Below are positions 1-6,296 of a DNA stretch of 8,305 nucleotides, piece after piece (the stretch's first letter is position 1; each line of letters starts with the position of its first letter). The stretch covers positions 1-8,305 of the forward strand of contig JAJRTG010000044.1 of NCBI GenBank assembly GCA_024278395.1, in the 5' to 3' direction. This stretch comes from Fidelibacterota bacterium. GTDB taxonomy: Bacteria > Bipolaricaulota > Bipolaricaulia > UBA7950 > UBA9294. Position numbers and translations under genes: made by a program. The notes beneath the pieces are model-generated. The model did no database searches. It was not told the origin of the DNA and saw nothing but the letters and a program-made list of their open reading frames with translations.

Positions 1-210
1 GGCCGGCTCACCGTAGAGGATGCTCCAATCGGTGTCCAGGCCGATCTCGTTCATCAGCGGGACGATGGTCTGGAGCATCCCCGCGACCCCGCCGCCGTGG
101 TAGGTCGCGTTGACGTTGAGCACCTGGAGTTGATAGAGGGAGCGCGCCGCCCCGTAGATGGCCGCAATCCTCTCCGAGCCCGCGATGGTCATGTAGTCCT
201 CGATCCGCAT
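1..210 (-). CDS. treT: Trehalose synthase (TreT)-like GT4 glycosyltransferase, N-terminal fragment
   Basis: Only the first 70 residues are present; the gene runs off the left edge in frame. The ATG at 208-210 follows a GGGGGA-type ribosome site in the 14-nt gap after the permease stop. The fragment opens with an acidic MRIEDY segment. Residues about 33-44 then read NVNATYHGGGVA, and the following helix contains VPLMNEIGLDTDW. The N(S/A)T..GGGVA..L pattern, followed by 'PL(M/L)...G(I/L)...W', is typical of TreT and close relatives, which transfer glucose reversibly between NDP-glucose and glucose/trehalose in the cytoplasm. It sits directly after a binding protein and two permeases, as treT does in the Thermococcus litoralis trehalose/maltose cluster. 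A related GT4 enzyme with another acceptor is possible because the acceptor and nucleotide domains are not visible. Confidence 0.72.
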   Translation of the reverse strand, partial: MRIEDYMTIAGSERIAAIYGAARSLYQLQVLNVNATYHGGGVAGMLQTIVPLMNEIGLDTDWSILYGEPA

Positions 211-224
211 AGTTCTTCCCCCTT

Positions 225-1079
225 TCATCCCTTCACCGATCCGGCGAGGATCCCGCGCACGAAGTAGCGCTGCAATGAGAAGAAGACAACCAGCGGTAGG
301 GCCATTGACACGAAGGCCGCCGCGGTGAGGAGCTCCCAGTCTTGGCCGCGGTTGGTGACCAAATTGGCGATCTTCAGCGTCATCGGAGCGACGTTTGGCC
401 TGGCTCCAAGGTAGATCAAGGCCACCAGTAGATCGTTCCAGATCCAGAGGAACTGGAAGATGAAGACCGATGCTATCGCGGGTAACGAGATCGGCATTAC
501 TATGCGCCAGAAGGTTGTAAACGGGGTGGCACCGTCGATTGCGGCGGAGTCGAACAAATCCTTGGGGATACTGGCCACGAAGTTGTGGACAAGGTAGGTT
601 GTTAGAGGGAGTCCGTAGGCCGTGTGCGCGAGCCATATTCCCGGGAACGTCCCCGCGAGGCCGAGCTTGCTGTAGATCGGGAGTATCGGGATGAACGTCA
701 TCTGCAACGGTATCACCATGAGGGCCACCACTATCATGAACAGGAATCTTCGTCCGCTGAACCTCAGCCAGGCGAATCCGAACGCGGCGAATGATGCGAT
801 GAACACGGAGAGGAAAGTCGCTGGAATGCTTATCGTCAAACTGTTCAGGAACGATCTGCCGAATCCCTCCTTCAGTACAACGCGGACATAGTTCTGGAGG
901 GAGAATTGGCCACCACTGAACAGCTTCGGGAGCACAGTCCACCAACCGGAGGCGGCTATGGCCGCTGGGTCGCGGAATGAGGTGATGAGCAGTCCCAGCG
1001 TTGGAACCAGCCAGAGAATCCCGAAGAATACAAGGGTGGAGTGCAACGGTATCCGCAATAGCGCTTTACGTAGGTACAC
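225..1079 (-). CDS. Carbohydrate ABC transporter permease, MalG type
   Basis: Inner-membrane permease (284 aa) of a CUT1-type sugar importer, pairing with the MalF-type subunit encoded just upstream. Hydrophobic segments lie near residues 13-33, 80-104, 112-130, 146-166, 200-222 and 253-270, matching the usual six-span MalG layout. The EAA loop that docks with the ATPase is seen as DSAAIDGA (about 177-184) followed by a conserved LP near 199-200. The C-terminus FVRGILAGSVKG is the classic MalG ending. The start is GTG, sharing one base with the TAG stop of the upstream gene, and is supported by AAGGAGG six nt upstream (1086-1092). This overlap suggests translational coupling and equal subunit supply. 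The substrate cannot be read from the permease itself. Confidence 0.95.
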   Translation of the reverse strand: MYLRKALLRIPLHSTLVFFGILWLVPTLGLLITSFRDPAAIAASGWWTVLPKLFSGGQFSLQNYVRVVLKEGFGRSFLNSLTISIPATFLSVFIASFAAFGFAWLRFSGRRFLFMIVVALMVIPLQMTFIPILPIYSKLGLAGTFPGIWLAHTAYGLPLTTYLVHNFVASIPKDLFDSAAIDGATPFTTFWRIVMPISLPAIASVFIFQFLWIWNDLLVALIYLGARPNVAPMTLKIANLVTNRGQDWELLTAAAFVSMALPLVVFFSLQRYFVRGILAGSVKG

Positions 1080-1969
1080 TAGCGGCCTCCTTCCTGTTGG
1101 GTGAACCGGCGGATGTTCAGGAACATGAACGGCATGATGAGTATGAGCAGGACCACCGCGATGGCGCTCGCGCGGCCGTAGTTAAAATAATTAAACATCT
1201 CCTTATACATGCGATTTGCGATTACCTCAGTCGAGAAGTTTCCATTCGTCATTACGTAGACGATATCGAATATTTTCAGAACCGTAACAACCATTGTCGT
1301 CCCTACGACCGCTATGGTCGGTACTAACAGGGGAAGGACAACACGATGGAATACCTGCCACTCGCTCGCTCCGTCGATGCGCGCCGCTTCCAACAACTGC
1401 TTGGGGATGTTCTTGTACGCGGCTGAGAGGATAACCATGCAGAAACCGGTCCATATCCAAATGCCGACTATGATCAGGCAGATATTGTTGATCCAAGGGC
1501 GTTGGAGCAACCATCCGATCGGCTTCCCTCCGAGTGCCACCACAATAGCGTTGAGTATCCCGATCTGGGGCATCCCTTCGGGACGAAACGCGTAAACGAA
1601 CTTCCAGATGATCGAAGCTCCGACCATTGAGATGGCTGCAGGCACGAAGATCACCGACTTAAGGATCTTCTCGTAGCGAACGCGGTCCAGCATGACAGCG
1701 AGGATAAGGCCGATACCTACCGTACAGGTCGTAAAGAGCACTACCCACAGCACATTATTGCGGAGAGCGGTGAGCATCACGGGGCTTGTAAACACATACT
1801 TCCAATTGGCGAACCCAACGTAGTGTACCCTTGGACCGAACAACTGCGCCCCGCGGCCGAAGAACGACCGGATAATGGTCACCACCGTTGGATACACAAG
1901 GAAGAACGTGATTAGCAGCAGGGCAGGTCCGACGAACAGCCAAGGTCTCCAGCGGCCGACACGAAACAT
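1079..1969 (-). CDS. Carbohydrate ABC transporter permease, MalF type
   Basis: Inner-membrane permease (296 aa), the partner of the MalG-type subunit. It has an N-terminal span around residues 11-33, further spans near 71-94, 104-124, 162-183, 216-240 and 267-285, and an EAA loop EAARIDGA at 194-201 followed by VLPLL at 211-215. It lacks the large periplasmic P2 insertion of E. coli MalF, as is usual for the short MalF/UgpA type. The ATG at 1967-1969 is preceded by GAGGTGA (1976-1982). The gene follows the binding-protein gene after a 65-nt gap that contains a strong stem-loop, so its expression is probably lower than that of the binding protein. Its stop overlaps the next start by one base. 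Confidence 0.95.
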   Translation of the reverse strand: MFRVGRWRPWLFVGPALLLITFFLVYPTVVTIIRSFFGRGAQLFGPRVHYVGFANWKYVFTSPVMLTALRNNVLWVVLFTTCTVGIGLILAVMLDRVRYEKILKSVIFVPAAISMVGASIIWKFVYAFRPEGMPQIGILNAIVVALGGKPIGWLLQRPWINNICLIIVGIWIWTGFCMVILSAAYKNIPKQLLEAARIDGASEWQVFHRVVLPLLVPTIAVVGTTMVVTVLKIFDIVYVMTNGNFSTEVIANRMYKEMFNYFNYGRASAIAVVLLILIMPFMFLNIRRFTQQEGGR

Positions 1970-1993
1970 AGTCGTTCACCTCATCGATAAAAG

Positions 1994-2021
1994 CGTGGAT
2001 CCGGGATTTCCCCGGATCCAC
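1994..2021 (-). terminator. Perfect 12-bp stem-loop between binding-protein and permease genes
   Basis: CGTGGATCCGGG at 1994-2005 is exactly complementary to 2010-2021, with a 4-nt loop. On the transcribed (minus) strand the stem is followed by CTTTTATCG, so the U-tract is only four long. It lies 13 nt after the binding-protein stop and 11 nt before the permease ribosome site. A partial (leaky) terminator or 3'-end stabiliser that sets a binding-protein excess over permeases is the likely role, as known for malE-malF type junctions. Full termination is unlikely because the permease genes have no separate promoter that I can see. Confidence 0.75.
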
Positions 2022-2034
2022 GTAGTCTAGTGGG

Positions 2035-3330
2035 CTAGTTTCCGTAGGCCTCTTTTGCGCTTTGCTCCAGTGACTGGAGGACCGTGTCAAGCGGGACTCC
2101 ACTTACATAGTCGAGGATGGCGCTCCAGAAGGCTCCGGTGCCGATCTCGGCCGGCATCATATCAGACCCGTCATACCGTGAATAAGAGGCGCTCATCAGC
2201 ATCTCCTGCGCCTTCTTGGTGATGGGGTTGGTGAAGATGCTCGGATCGGCGTTCTTGTTCGCGGAGAGCTCACCGAGCTCAGTGCTCCAGATCGTCGCCG
2301 CCTTCTCGGAGGTGAGGAACTGGGCGAACTTGATGACCTCCGGACGCGTTCCGCTGAGCGGGCCGCCTGTGTTGAAGACGGTTACTACATCACCAGAGAC
2401 GAGGATGGGATTCGACCCGTCTGGGGTTGCTTTCGGCGTAATCGGAGGGAACGTGAAGAAGTCGTAATCCTTCCCTGCTACAAGATTCGGGAAGTGATCT
2501 TTGATGAATCCTTGAATAAACGTAGCTTGTTTGCTCATGTAAGCAGTCGGCGGATTGGTGAACAATGGATCGGCTGCGTCACCGAAGTTGGTGGTCAAGG
2601 CACCGGTCCGTCCGCCTAGTACATAGCCCTTGTCGAACAGGCTGCCGAAGATCTCAAACGCTTTCTTCACGCGGGGGTCCGTCCACGGAATCTCGTGTGC
2701 GACCCACTTGTCATATACTGCTGGCCCAGCCGTGCGCAGCATGATGTCCTCAATCCAGTCTGTGCCCGGCCAGCCACTCGCCGCTCCCGACTCGAGTCCG
2801 ATGGACCAGGGCACGCCGCCATCGGCCTTGATCCTATCGCTGAGCGCGAGGAGTTCGTACCAGGTGTTTGGGATCTTGTATCCCTTGGCGGTGAAGACCT
2901 TCGGGTTGTACCAGACGCAGCTCTTCACGTTCGGGAAGATGAACAGGCCGTACAGCCCGCCTTTGTATTCTCCGATCGGGAGGAGGGCTGGGTTGATCTC
3001 GGACGTATCGACCAGGCCTTTCAGGTCGACGATCTGACCGGCGTCCGCCCACTGCTTCATCATTCCGATCCATGGATGCGGGGTTATGTCGGGGGGATTC
3101 CCGGCTGCGAGGCGTGTGGCAAGGACCGCGGGCCGGTCCCGCCCGACTATCTCAACCTGCACCTCGATGTTAGGATTCTGCGCTTCGAACGCGTCAACGA
3201 TCTTTTGGAACGCCGGCGCTTGTGCACCCGGCCAGCCGTGCATCACTCTGACGATCTTCTTGTCGCCGGCGAATGCTGCGACGCCGAGCACCAATAGTCC
3301 AATAAGAAACACCATGGCTATCTTCCGCAT
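2035..3330 (-). CDS. Extracytoplasmic sugar-binding protein of an ABC importer (family 1)
   Basis: Solute-binding protein of 431 aa that delivers a sugar to the two permeases encoded next. Residues 1-21 form a signal peptide: MRKIA, a hydrophobic core, and a likely signal-peptidase I site after AFA. There is no lipobox cysteine, so the protein is predicted to be free in a periplasm rather than a lipoprotein. The mature N-terminus (IVRVMHGWPG, then FQKIVDAFEAQNPNIEVQVE at about 41-60) and the AAGNPPDI segment near 75-82 are typical of family 1 binding proteins. The C-terminal YDGSDMMPAEIGTGAFW segment recalls AglE-type alpha-glucoside binding proteins, so trehalose, sucrose or maltose are reasonable guesses; the exact ligand is not proved. 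The ATG is supported by AAGGAGG four nt upstream (3335-3341). Confidence 0.93.
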   Translation of the reverse strand: MRKIAMVFLIGLLVLGVAAFAGDKKIVRVMHGWPGAQAPAFQKIVDAFEAQNPNIEVQVEIVGRDRPAVLATRLAAGNPPDITPHPWIGMMKQWADAGQIVDLKGLVDTSEINPALLPIGEYKGGLYGLFIFPNVKSCVWYNPKVFTAKGYKIPNTWYELLALSDRIKADGGVPWSIGLESGAASGWPGTDWIEDIMLRTAGPAVYDKWVAHEIPWTDPRVKKAFEIFGSLFDKGYVLGGRTGALTTNFGDAADPLFTNPPTAYMSKQATFIQGFIKDHFPNLVAGKDYDFFTFPPITPKATPDGSNPILVSGDVVTVFNTGGPLSGTRPEVIKFAQFLTSEKAATIWSTELGELSANKNADPSIFTNPITKKAQEMLMSASYSRYDGSDMMPAEIGTGAFWSAILDYVSGVPLDTVLQSLEQSAKEAYGN

Positions 3331-3368
3331 GTTTCCTCCTTGTTGCTTTTTTAGCGCGCTTGATCCAG

Positions 3369-4097
3369 CTACAGTCGGTGAGGTTTATTCCCGGTGATCA
3401 CCTCCTTGGAGAGATGCTTGTGATCCGTGGGAGGATCGCAAAGCTCTCTTCTTGGTGATTGTGTTACCACTGTAAATGTTTCAGTAATGATAATATCAGC
3501 CAAGCATTTATGCGTAGAGATAATTTTATGTTCAATCTCCAGTACCCGCTCCAGGAAGGGATCGAAAGGCTCACGATTGCGCTTGAGTCGAGCGTTTCTT
3601 GTTTGTCTGTACGTTCGATCGATGAAGATACGGGAATGCACGTTCTTAAGCAAGGTGGTATACGTTCCTTCCACTATCACAACATCCACTCCATCTAGAG
3701 GCATGGTTTCCTGAACAATTCGATTATCTTGGTATACCACCAGGGGCTTTTCGATCGTCTTTGCGCCGTTGAGGATGGCTTGTACGTGATCGTCGAGCAG
3801 AGCGAGACGTACTTCGGAGACTCCGACGCGATCGATGTCTTCCCGCCGTTTGGCGGCGTTTGTGCGCGGGGGGTAGACAAAGTAGTCATCCTGTTGAATG
3901 ACCAGACTGTTGATCTCGTGCTTCCCCAGCGCCTCTCCAATGGCGACCGCCATCTCTGACTTGCCGCTGCCGGATTCGCCGCCGATGCTCAAGGCGAATA
4001 TACCGTCGATTTTCAGCACCCGCGGCAGGAGGAGCTGAGCGATGGCGGCCGCGGCTCGGCGGTGTCTCTCCTGAACGAGTATCTTGTCTCCGCGCAT
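3369..4097 (-). CDS. Uridine-kinase-like P-loop kinase
   Basis: Cytoplasmic ATP-dependent kinase of 242 aa in the uridine kinase/phosphoribulokinase-like group. The Walker A motif GESGSGKS is at residues 40-47. QQDDYF (about 68-73) matches the substrate-side DDYF/DSFY motif. VVIVEGTY (139-146) is the Walker B-like strand, and the Arg-rich stretch RTYRQTRNARLKRNRE (161-176) looks like the lid. The acceptor could be a nucleoside or a sugar; the family assignment does not settle this. It begins 12 nt after the upstream glycosyltransferase stop and ends 38 nt before the binding protein, so it is cotranscribed. The ribosome site is modest (AAGGGA, about 8 nt upstream). Two oddities: the C-terminal half is clearly AT-rich compared with its neighbours, and about 30 residues follow the point near ADIIIT...VV where such proteins commonly end. 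Confidence 0.82.
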   Translation of the reverse strand: MRGDKILVQERHRRAAAAIAQLLLPRVLKIDGIFALSIGGESGSGKSEMAVAIGEALGKHEINSLVIQQDDYFVYPPRTNAAKRREDIDRVGVSEVRLALLDDHVQAILNGAKTIEKPLVVYQDNRIVQETMPLDGVDVVIVEGTYTTLLKNVHSRIFIDRTYRQTRNARLKRNREPFDPFLERVLEIEHKIISTHKCLADIIITETFTVVTQSPRRELCDPPTDHKHLSKEVITGNKPHRL

Positions 4098-4109
4098 CCT
4101 TTTTGTCCC

Positions 4110-5342
4110 TTACCTTCCACTCTCTCGTGTGGCATACAGCTGCTGATGCCTCTTTGCCAGCATCTCCCAGGAGTATGAGTTCTCGATGGTCCTTCGGGCC
4201 GCTCTCCCCATTTTCTCTCGCTGCTCGGGATGTCGGACCAGGTCGGTTATAGCCGTAGCGAGCGACTCAATGTCCGTGGGGTCAACAAGGCGTCCGTTTT
4301 CACCATCGGTGATCACCTCCGGCGGTCCCCCGAACTTCGTTGCTACCACGGGAAGCCCGCATGCCATCGCTTCCAGCATGACGATTCCGAAGAGTTCATA
4401 GCGGGAGGGCAGTACGAATACGTCTGCGGCCCCGTAATACCGCGGGATATCATCTTCCTGCAATATGGGGAGCCAGGTGACGCTACCCTCAATGGACAGC
4501 GATTCCAACAGTTCCTGCAGGCGATCTCGTTCTTTGATTTCCCGTGCGTGTCCCTTGCTCGCCCCTGCGCTAAGCACGAACCGCACATCGCCGTTTTTAC
4601 CCAGTAGTTCCTTCACCCGGGCGGCTGCCCGGAGATAGAGATCGAACCCCTTCCTCTTGTCGAGCCGCCCAAGGGTAAAGACAAGCGGGTCGTCGGAGAA
4701 CCCCAGTTCCTTTCTGAGGGCTTGCCGGTCTTCCGGCGGGTGGAACCGATCTGTGTCTACTCCCGGTGGAATCACCGTTATCTTTTGTTCATCAGCCCCG
4801 TAGAGTCTTACCAAGTCCTGCTTTTCCAACGACGTTGAGGCGATCACTGCATCGCACTGCTGGAGGATCTCCGTTTCGGCATCGATCCGCTCCCGGTACT
4901 CTTCGTGGTTTTCTTGGGGGAGAGAGGCCAGCTTGCGTTTGCCTAGGGAGTGGGATGTATGAATCCACATACGCCTTGGTTTCAACAGCTCAGCGACGCG
5001 GCCTCCGTCCCAGAAATGGGAGTGAATGACCTCTTCCCCGCGGATGTGTTTTCGCACGCCGGCGGCGAATTCATCGAGGTAAGGGTGGATCTCCTCCTTG
5101 GGCAGAAAACCATCTGGTCCACATGCGATACGAATCACCTCGGCCCCGGGGACGATGGATTCACGTGCGGGCTTCCCATCCCCCCTGTTCCGGGTAAAGA
5201 TGCTGATTCTGAGGCCTAGGGAGGCGAGTTGGGCGGCCAACTCGCGGATGTACACGCATTGACCGCCGATGTCAGGCTCGCCGATCCGGCCCAGGGGATC
5301 GCCGTGGGGTGTGATCATTGCAACTTGAAGTGTCTCAGGCAA
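4110..5342 (-). CDS. GT4 glycosyltransferase, sucrose-phosphate-synthase-like
   Basis: Retaining GT-B glycosyltransferase of 410 aa. The N-terminal acceptor domain begins TPHGDPLGRIGEPDIGGQ, with the glycine-rich GGQ at 26-28, as in sucrose-phosphate, sucrose and mannosylfructose-phosphate synthases. HSHFWDGG is at 107-114 and HTSHS at 128-132. In the nucleotide-sugar domain, GRLDKRKG (225-232) supplies the Arg/Lys pair, and E316/E324 in RYELFGIVMLEA form the E-x7-E motif. It probably transfers glucose or mannose from an NDP-sugar to a hexose or hexose phosphate, or runs in reverse; donor and acceptor are inferred. The start is TTG, chosen because GGAGGT lies five nt upstream (5348-5353) and because it overlaps the regulator stop by 8 nt. 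The ATG nine codons in has no good ribosome site. It could instead act in glycolipid synthesis, but the sugar-transport context argues against that. Confidence 0.88.
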   Translation of the reverse strand: MPETLQVAMITPHGDPLGRIGEPDIGGQCVYIRELAAQLASLGLRISIFTRNRGDGKPARESIVPGAEVIRIACGPDGFLPKEEIHPYLDEFAAGVRKHIRGEEVIHSHFWDGGRVAELLKPRRMWIHTSHSLGKRKLASLPQENHEEYRERIDAETEILQQCDAVIASTSLEKQDLVRLYGADEQKITVIPPGVDTDRFHPPEDRQALRKELGFSDDPLVFTLGRLDKRKGFDLYLRAAARVKELLGKNGDVRFVLSAGASKGHAREIKERDRLQELLESLSIEGSVTWLPILQEDDIPRYYGAADVFVLPSRYELFGIVMLEAMACGLPVVATKFGGPPEVITDGENGRLVDPTDIESLATAITDLVRHPEQREKMGRAARRTIENSYSWEMLAKRHQQLYATRESGR

Positions 5343-6090
5343 CGAGTACCTCCATCCCTGCTTTGCGCAGGCTCTTCAACCGCTGGGGCGGGACTCCGGC
5401 GTCAGTTACCAGGGTGTGCACCCGGCTCAACGGGGCTAGGAAGACGAAGCTGTTTACCCCGATCTTAGAAGCGTCTGCCAGGATGATTGCTCTGTCGGCA
5501 GCGGCGAGCATCTTGCTCTTGACCCCTGCTTCTTGAACGTTGTTGACCGAGATCCCTTTGGCACTTATCCCGTTCACTCCTAGGAATACCTTGTCTACAT
5601 GGATCTTCTCGAGGAACGCTTCCGCCAACGGGCCGACAAAGCTCATCCCGGACGTATAGAGGCTGCCGCCGATCGTGATCAGTTCGATGTGCGGCGCCCC
5701 GATCAATTCGTTTAGCGCATAGACTGAGTTGACCATGACCGTGAGGTTGCGGTCCCGTAGCTTGCGGGCGAGGAGGAGGGCTGTACTCCCAGCGTCTATG
5801 ATTACCCGGTCGCCGTCTTCCACCAGCTGTGCCGCACGCTCGGCGATGGCTTTTTTCTCCTGGAGGTGTACGCTCGTTTTCTCCTGAAACGCGGGGGCAA
5901 AGCGCAAGACTCTGGTCGCCACCGCTCCCCCGCGATTCCGTTTCAGCATCCCTTGTTTTTCCAGGATTTCAAGATCGGAGCGTATTGTGACTGGGGAGAC
6001 CCCAAAGCGTTCACTCAGCTCGGCGACCGTCGCCACCTCGCGTGCCAGTACCCACTCTGCAATCCGATGTCTTCTTTCGTCTACTAGCAT
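5335..6090 (-). CDS. DeoR-family transcriptional regulator
   Basis: DNA-binding repressor of 251 aa. The N-terminal winged helix-turn-helix spans about residues 5-57 and carries the DeoR signature TVAELSERFGVSPVTIRSDL, followed by a basic KRNRGGA wing. The C-terminal DeoRC sensor domain, a phosphosugar-isomerase-like fold, shows DAGST (99-103), GGSLY (141-145), GVNGIS (171-176) and EAGVK (187-191). Such proteins usually sense a phosphorylated sugar. I use the ATG at 6088-6090 because it has GGAAG upstream and begins next to the HTH. An in-frame GTG at 6132 lies upstream of the predicted transcript start. The gene is first in the operon and overlaps the next gene by 8 nt, so it probably controls its own operon. 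Confidence 0.92.
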   Translation of the reverse strand: MLVDERRHRIAEWVLAREVATVAELSERFGVSPVTIRSDLEILEKQGMLKRNRGGAVATRVLRFAPAFQEKTSVHLQEKKAIAERAAQLVEDGDRVIIDAGSTALLLARKLRDRNLTVMVNSVYALNELIGAPHIELITIGGSLYTSGMSFVGPLAEAFLEKIHVDKVFLGVNGISAKGISVNNVQEAGVKSKMLAAADRAIILADASKIGVNSFVFLAPLSRVHTLVTDAGVPPQRLKSLRKAGMEVLVA

Positions 6091-6135
6091 TTCACTTCCG
6101 TTATGTAACAATTCACTTTCGCATTCTAACACTTT
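6091..6135 (-). promoter_or_regulatory. Candidate operator: repeated AAAGTG boxes around the operon promoter
   Basis: Read on the plus strand, TTCACTTC (6091-6098), TTCACTTT (6112-6119) and CACTTT (6130-6135) form three like-oriented boxes. The first two are exactly 21 bp apart, about two helical turns. A short inverted repeat, GTTA-TG-TAAC (6100-6109), sits between them. The boxes cover the -10 region, the predicted transcript start and the ribosome site of the regulator gene, which is where a self-repressing DeoR-family protein would bind. Direct-repeat operators are known in this family. The assignment is an inference. Confidence 0.4.
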
Positions 6136-6151
6136 GCGGTGGGCTAGTCAA
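6123..6151 (-). promoter_or_regulatory. Sigma70-type promoter of the deoR-sugar operon
   Basis: On the minus strand a -35 TTGACT (6146-6151) and a -10 TAGAAT (6123-6128) are separated by exactly 17 bp; each matches consensus in five of six positions. Transcription would start near 6116, giving a leader of about 25 nt before the ATG at 6090. No second convincing promoter was seen further down the operon. Confidence 0.75.
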
Positions 6152-6256
6152 CCGCTTGGTCCGTTACCGAGGGATTGGAAACGCGGTTTGTCGATGTGAT
6201 CCCACTTGTGCACGTATGCAAAAGCGAAAAGCGGGAGCTTAAGTCGGCTTCGGGTA

Positions 6257-6285
6257 TCAAGGCGGAAAAGTACCTTGAGATCAAG
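6257..6285. repeat. Nested inverted repeats upstream of the dnaB promoter
   Basis: TCAAGG (6257-6262) is inverted as CCTTGA (6273-6278). The latter also pairs with TCAAG at 6281-6285, giving CTTGA-GA-TCAAG. The cluster ends 11 bp before the dnaB -35 box. It may be a protein-binding site; there is no proper U-tract to support a terminator. Chance occurrence cannot be excluded. Confidence 0.25.
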
Positions 6286-6296
6286 CTTTTGCGCGT

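Larger units (their letters stand above)
1..6116 (-). other. Predicted single transcription unit: regulator, GT4, kinase, sugar importer, TreT-like GT
   Basis: Seven same-strand genes run from the predicted start near 6116 to the left edge. Junctions are 8-nt overlap, 12, 38, 65 (with stem-loop), 1-nt overlap and 14 nt. Only one convincing promoter is visible, ahead of the regulator. The unit continues past the window, where an ATPase or further sugar enzymes may lie. Confidence 0.7.

Noticed and set aside
2695..3297. 200-codon open frame antisense to the binding-protein gene
   Set aside because: Shadow of a strongly supported gene; no ribosome site and no recognisable protein features.
3691..3959. 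Overlapping short open frames on both strands within the kinase gene
   Set aside because: The kinase frame carries intact Walker A and B motifs across the region; the others are frame shadows.
6091..6132. Longer DeoR start at GTG 6130-6132
   Set aside because: No ribosome site, and it lies upstream of the predicted transcript start; the extra 14 residues precede the normal family N-terminus.
6274..6290. Intrinsic terminator CTTGA-GA-TCAAG followed by CTTTT
   Set aside because: A 2-nt loop is sterically poor, the stem is short, and no gene on the plus strand precedes it in the window.
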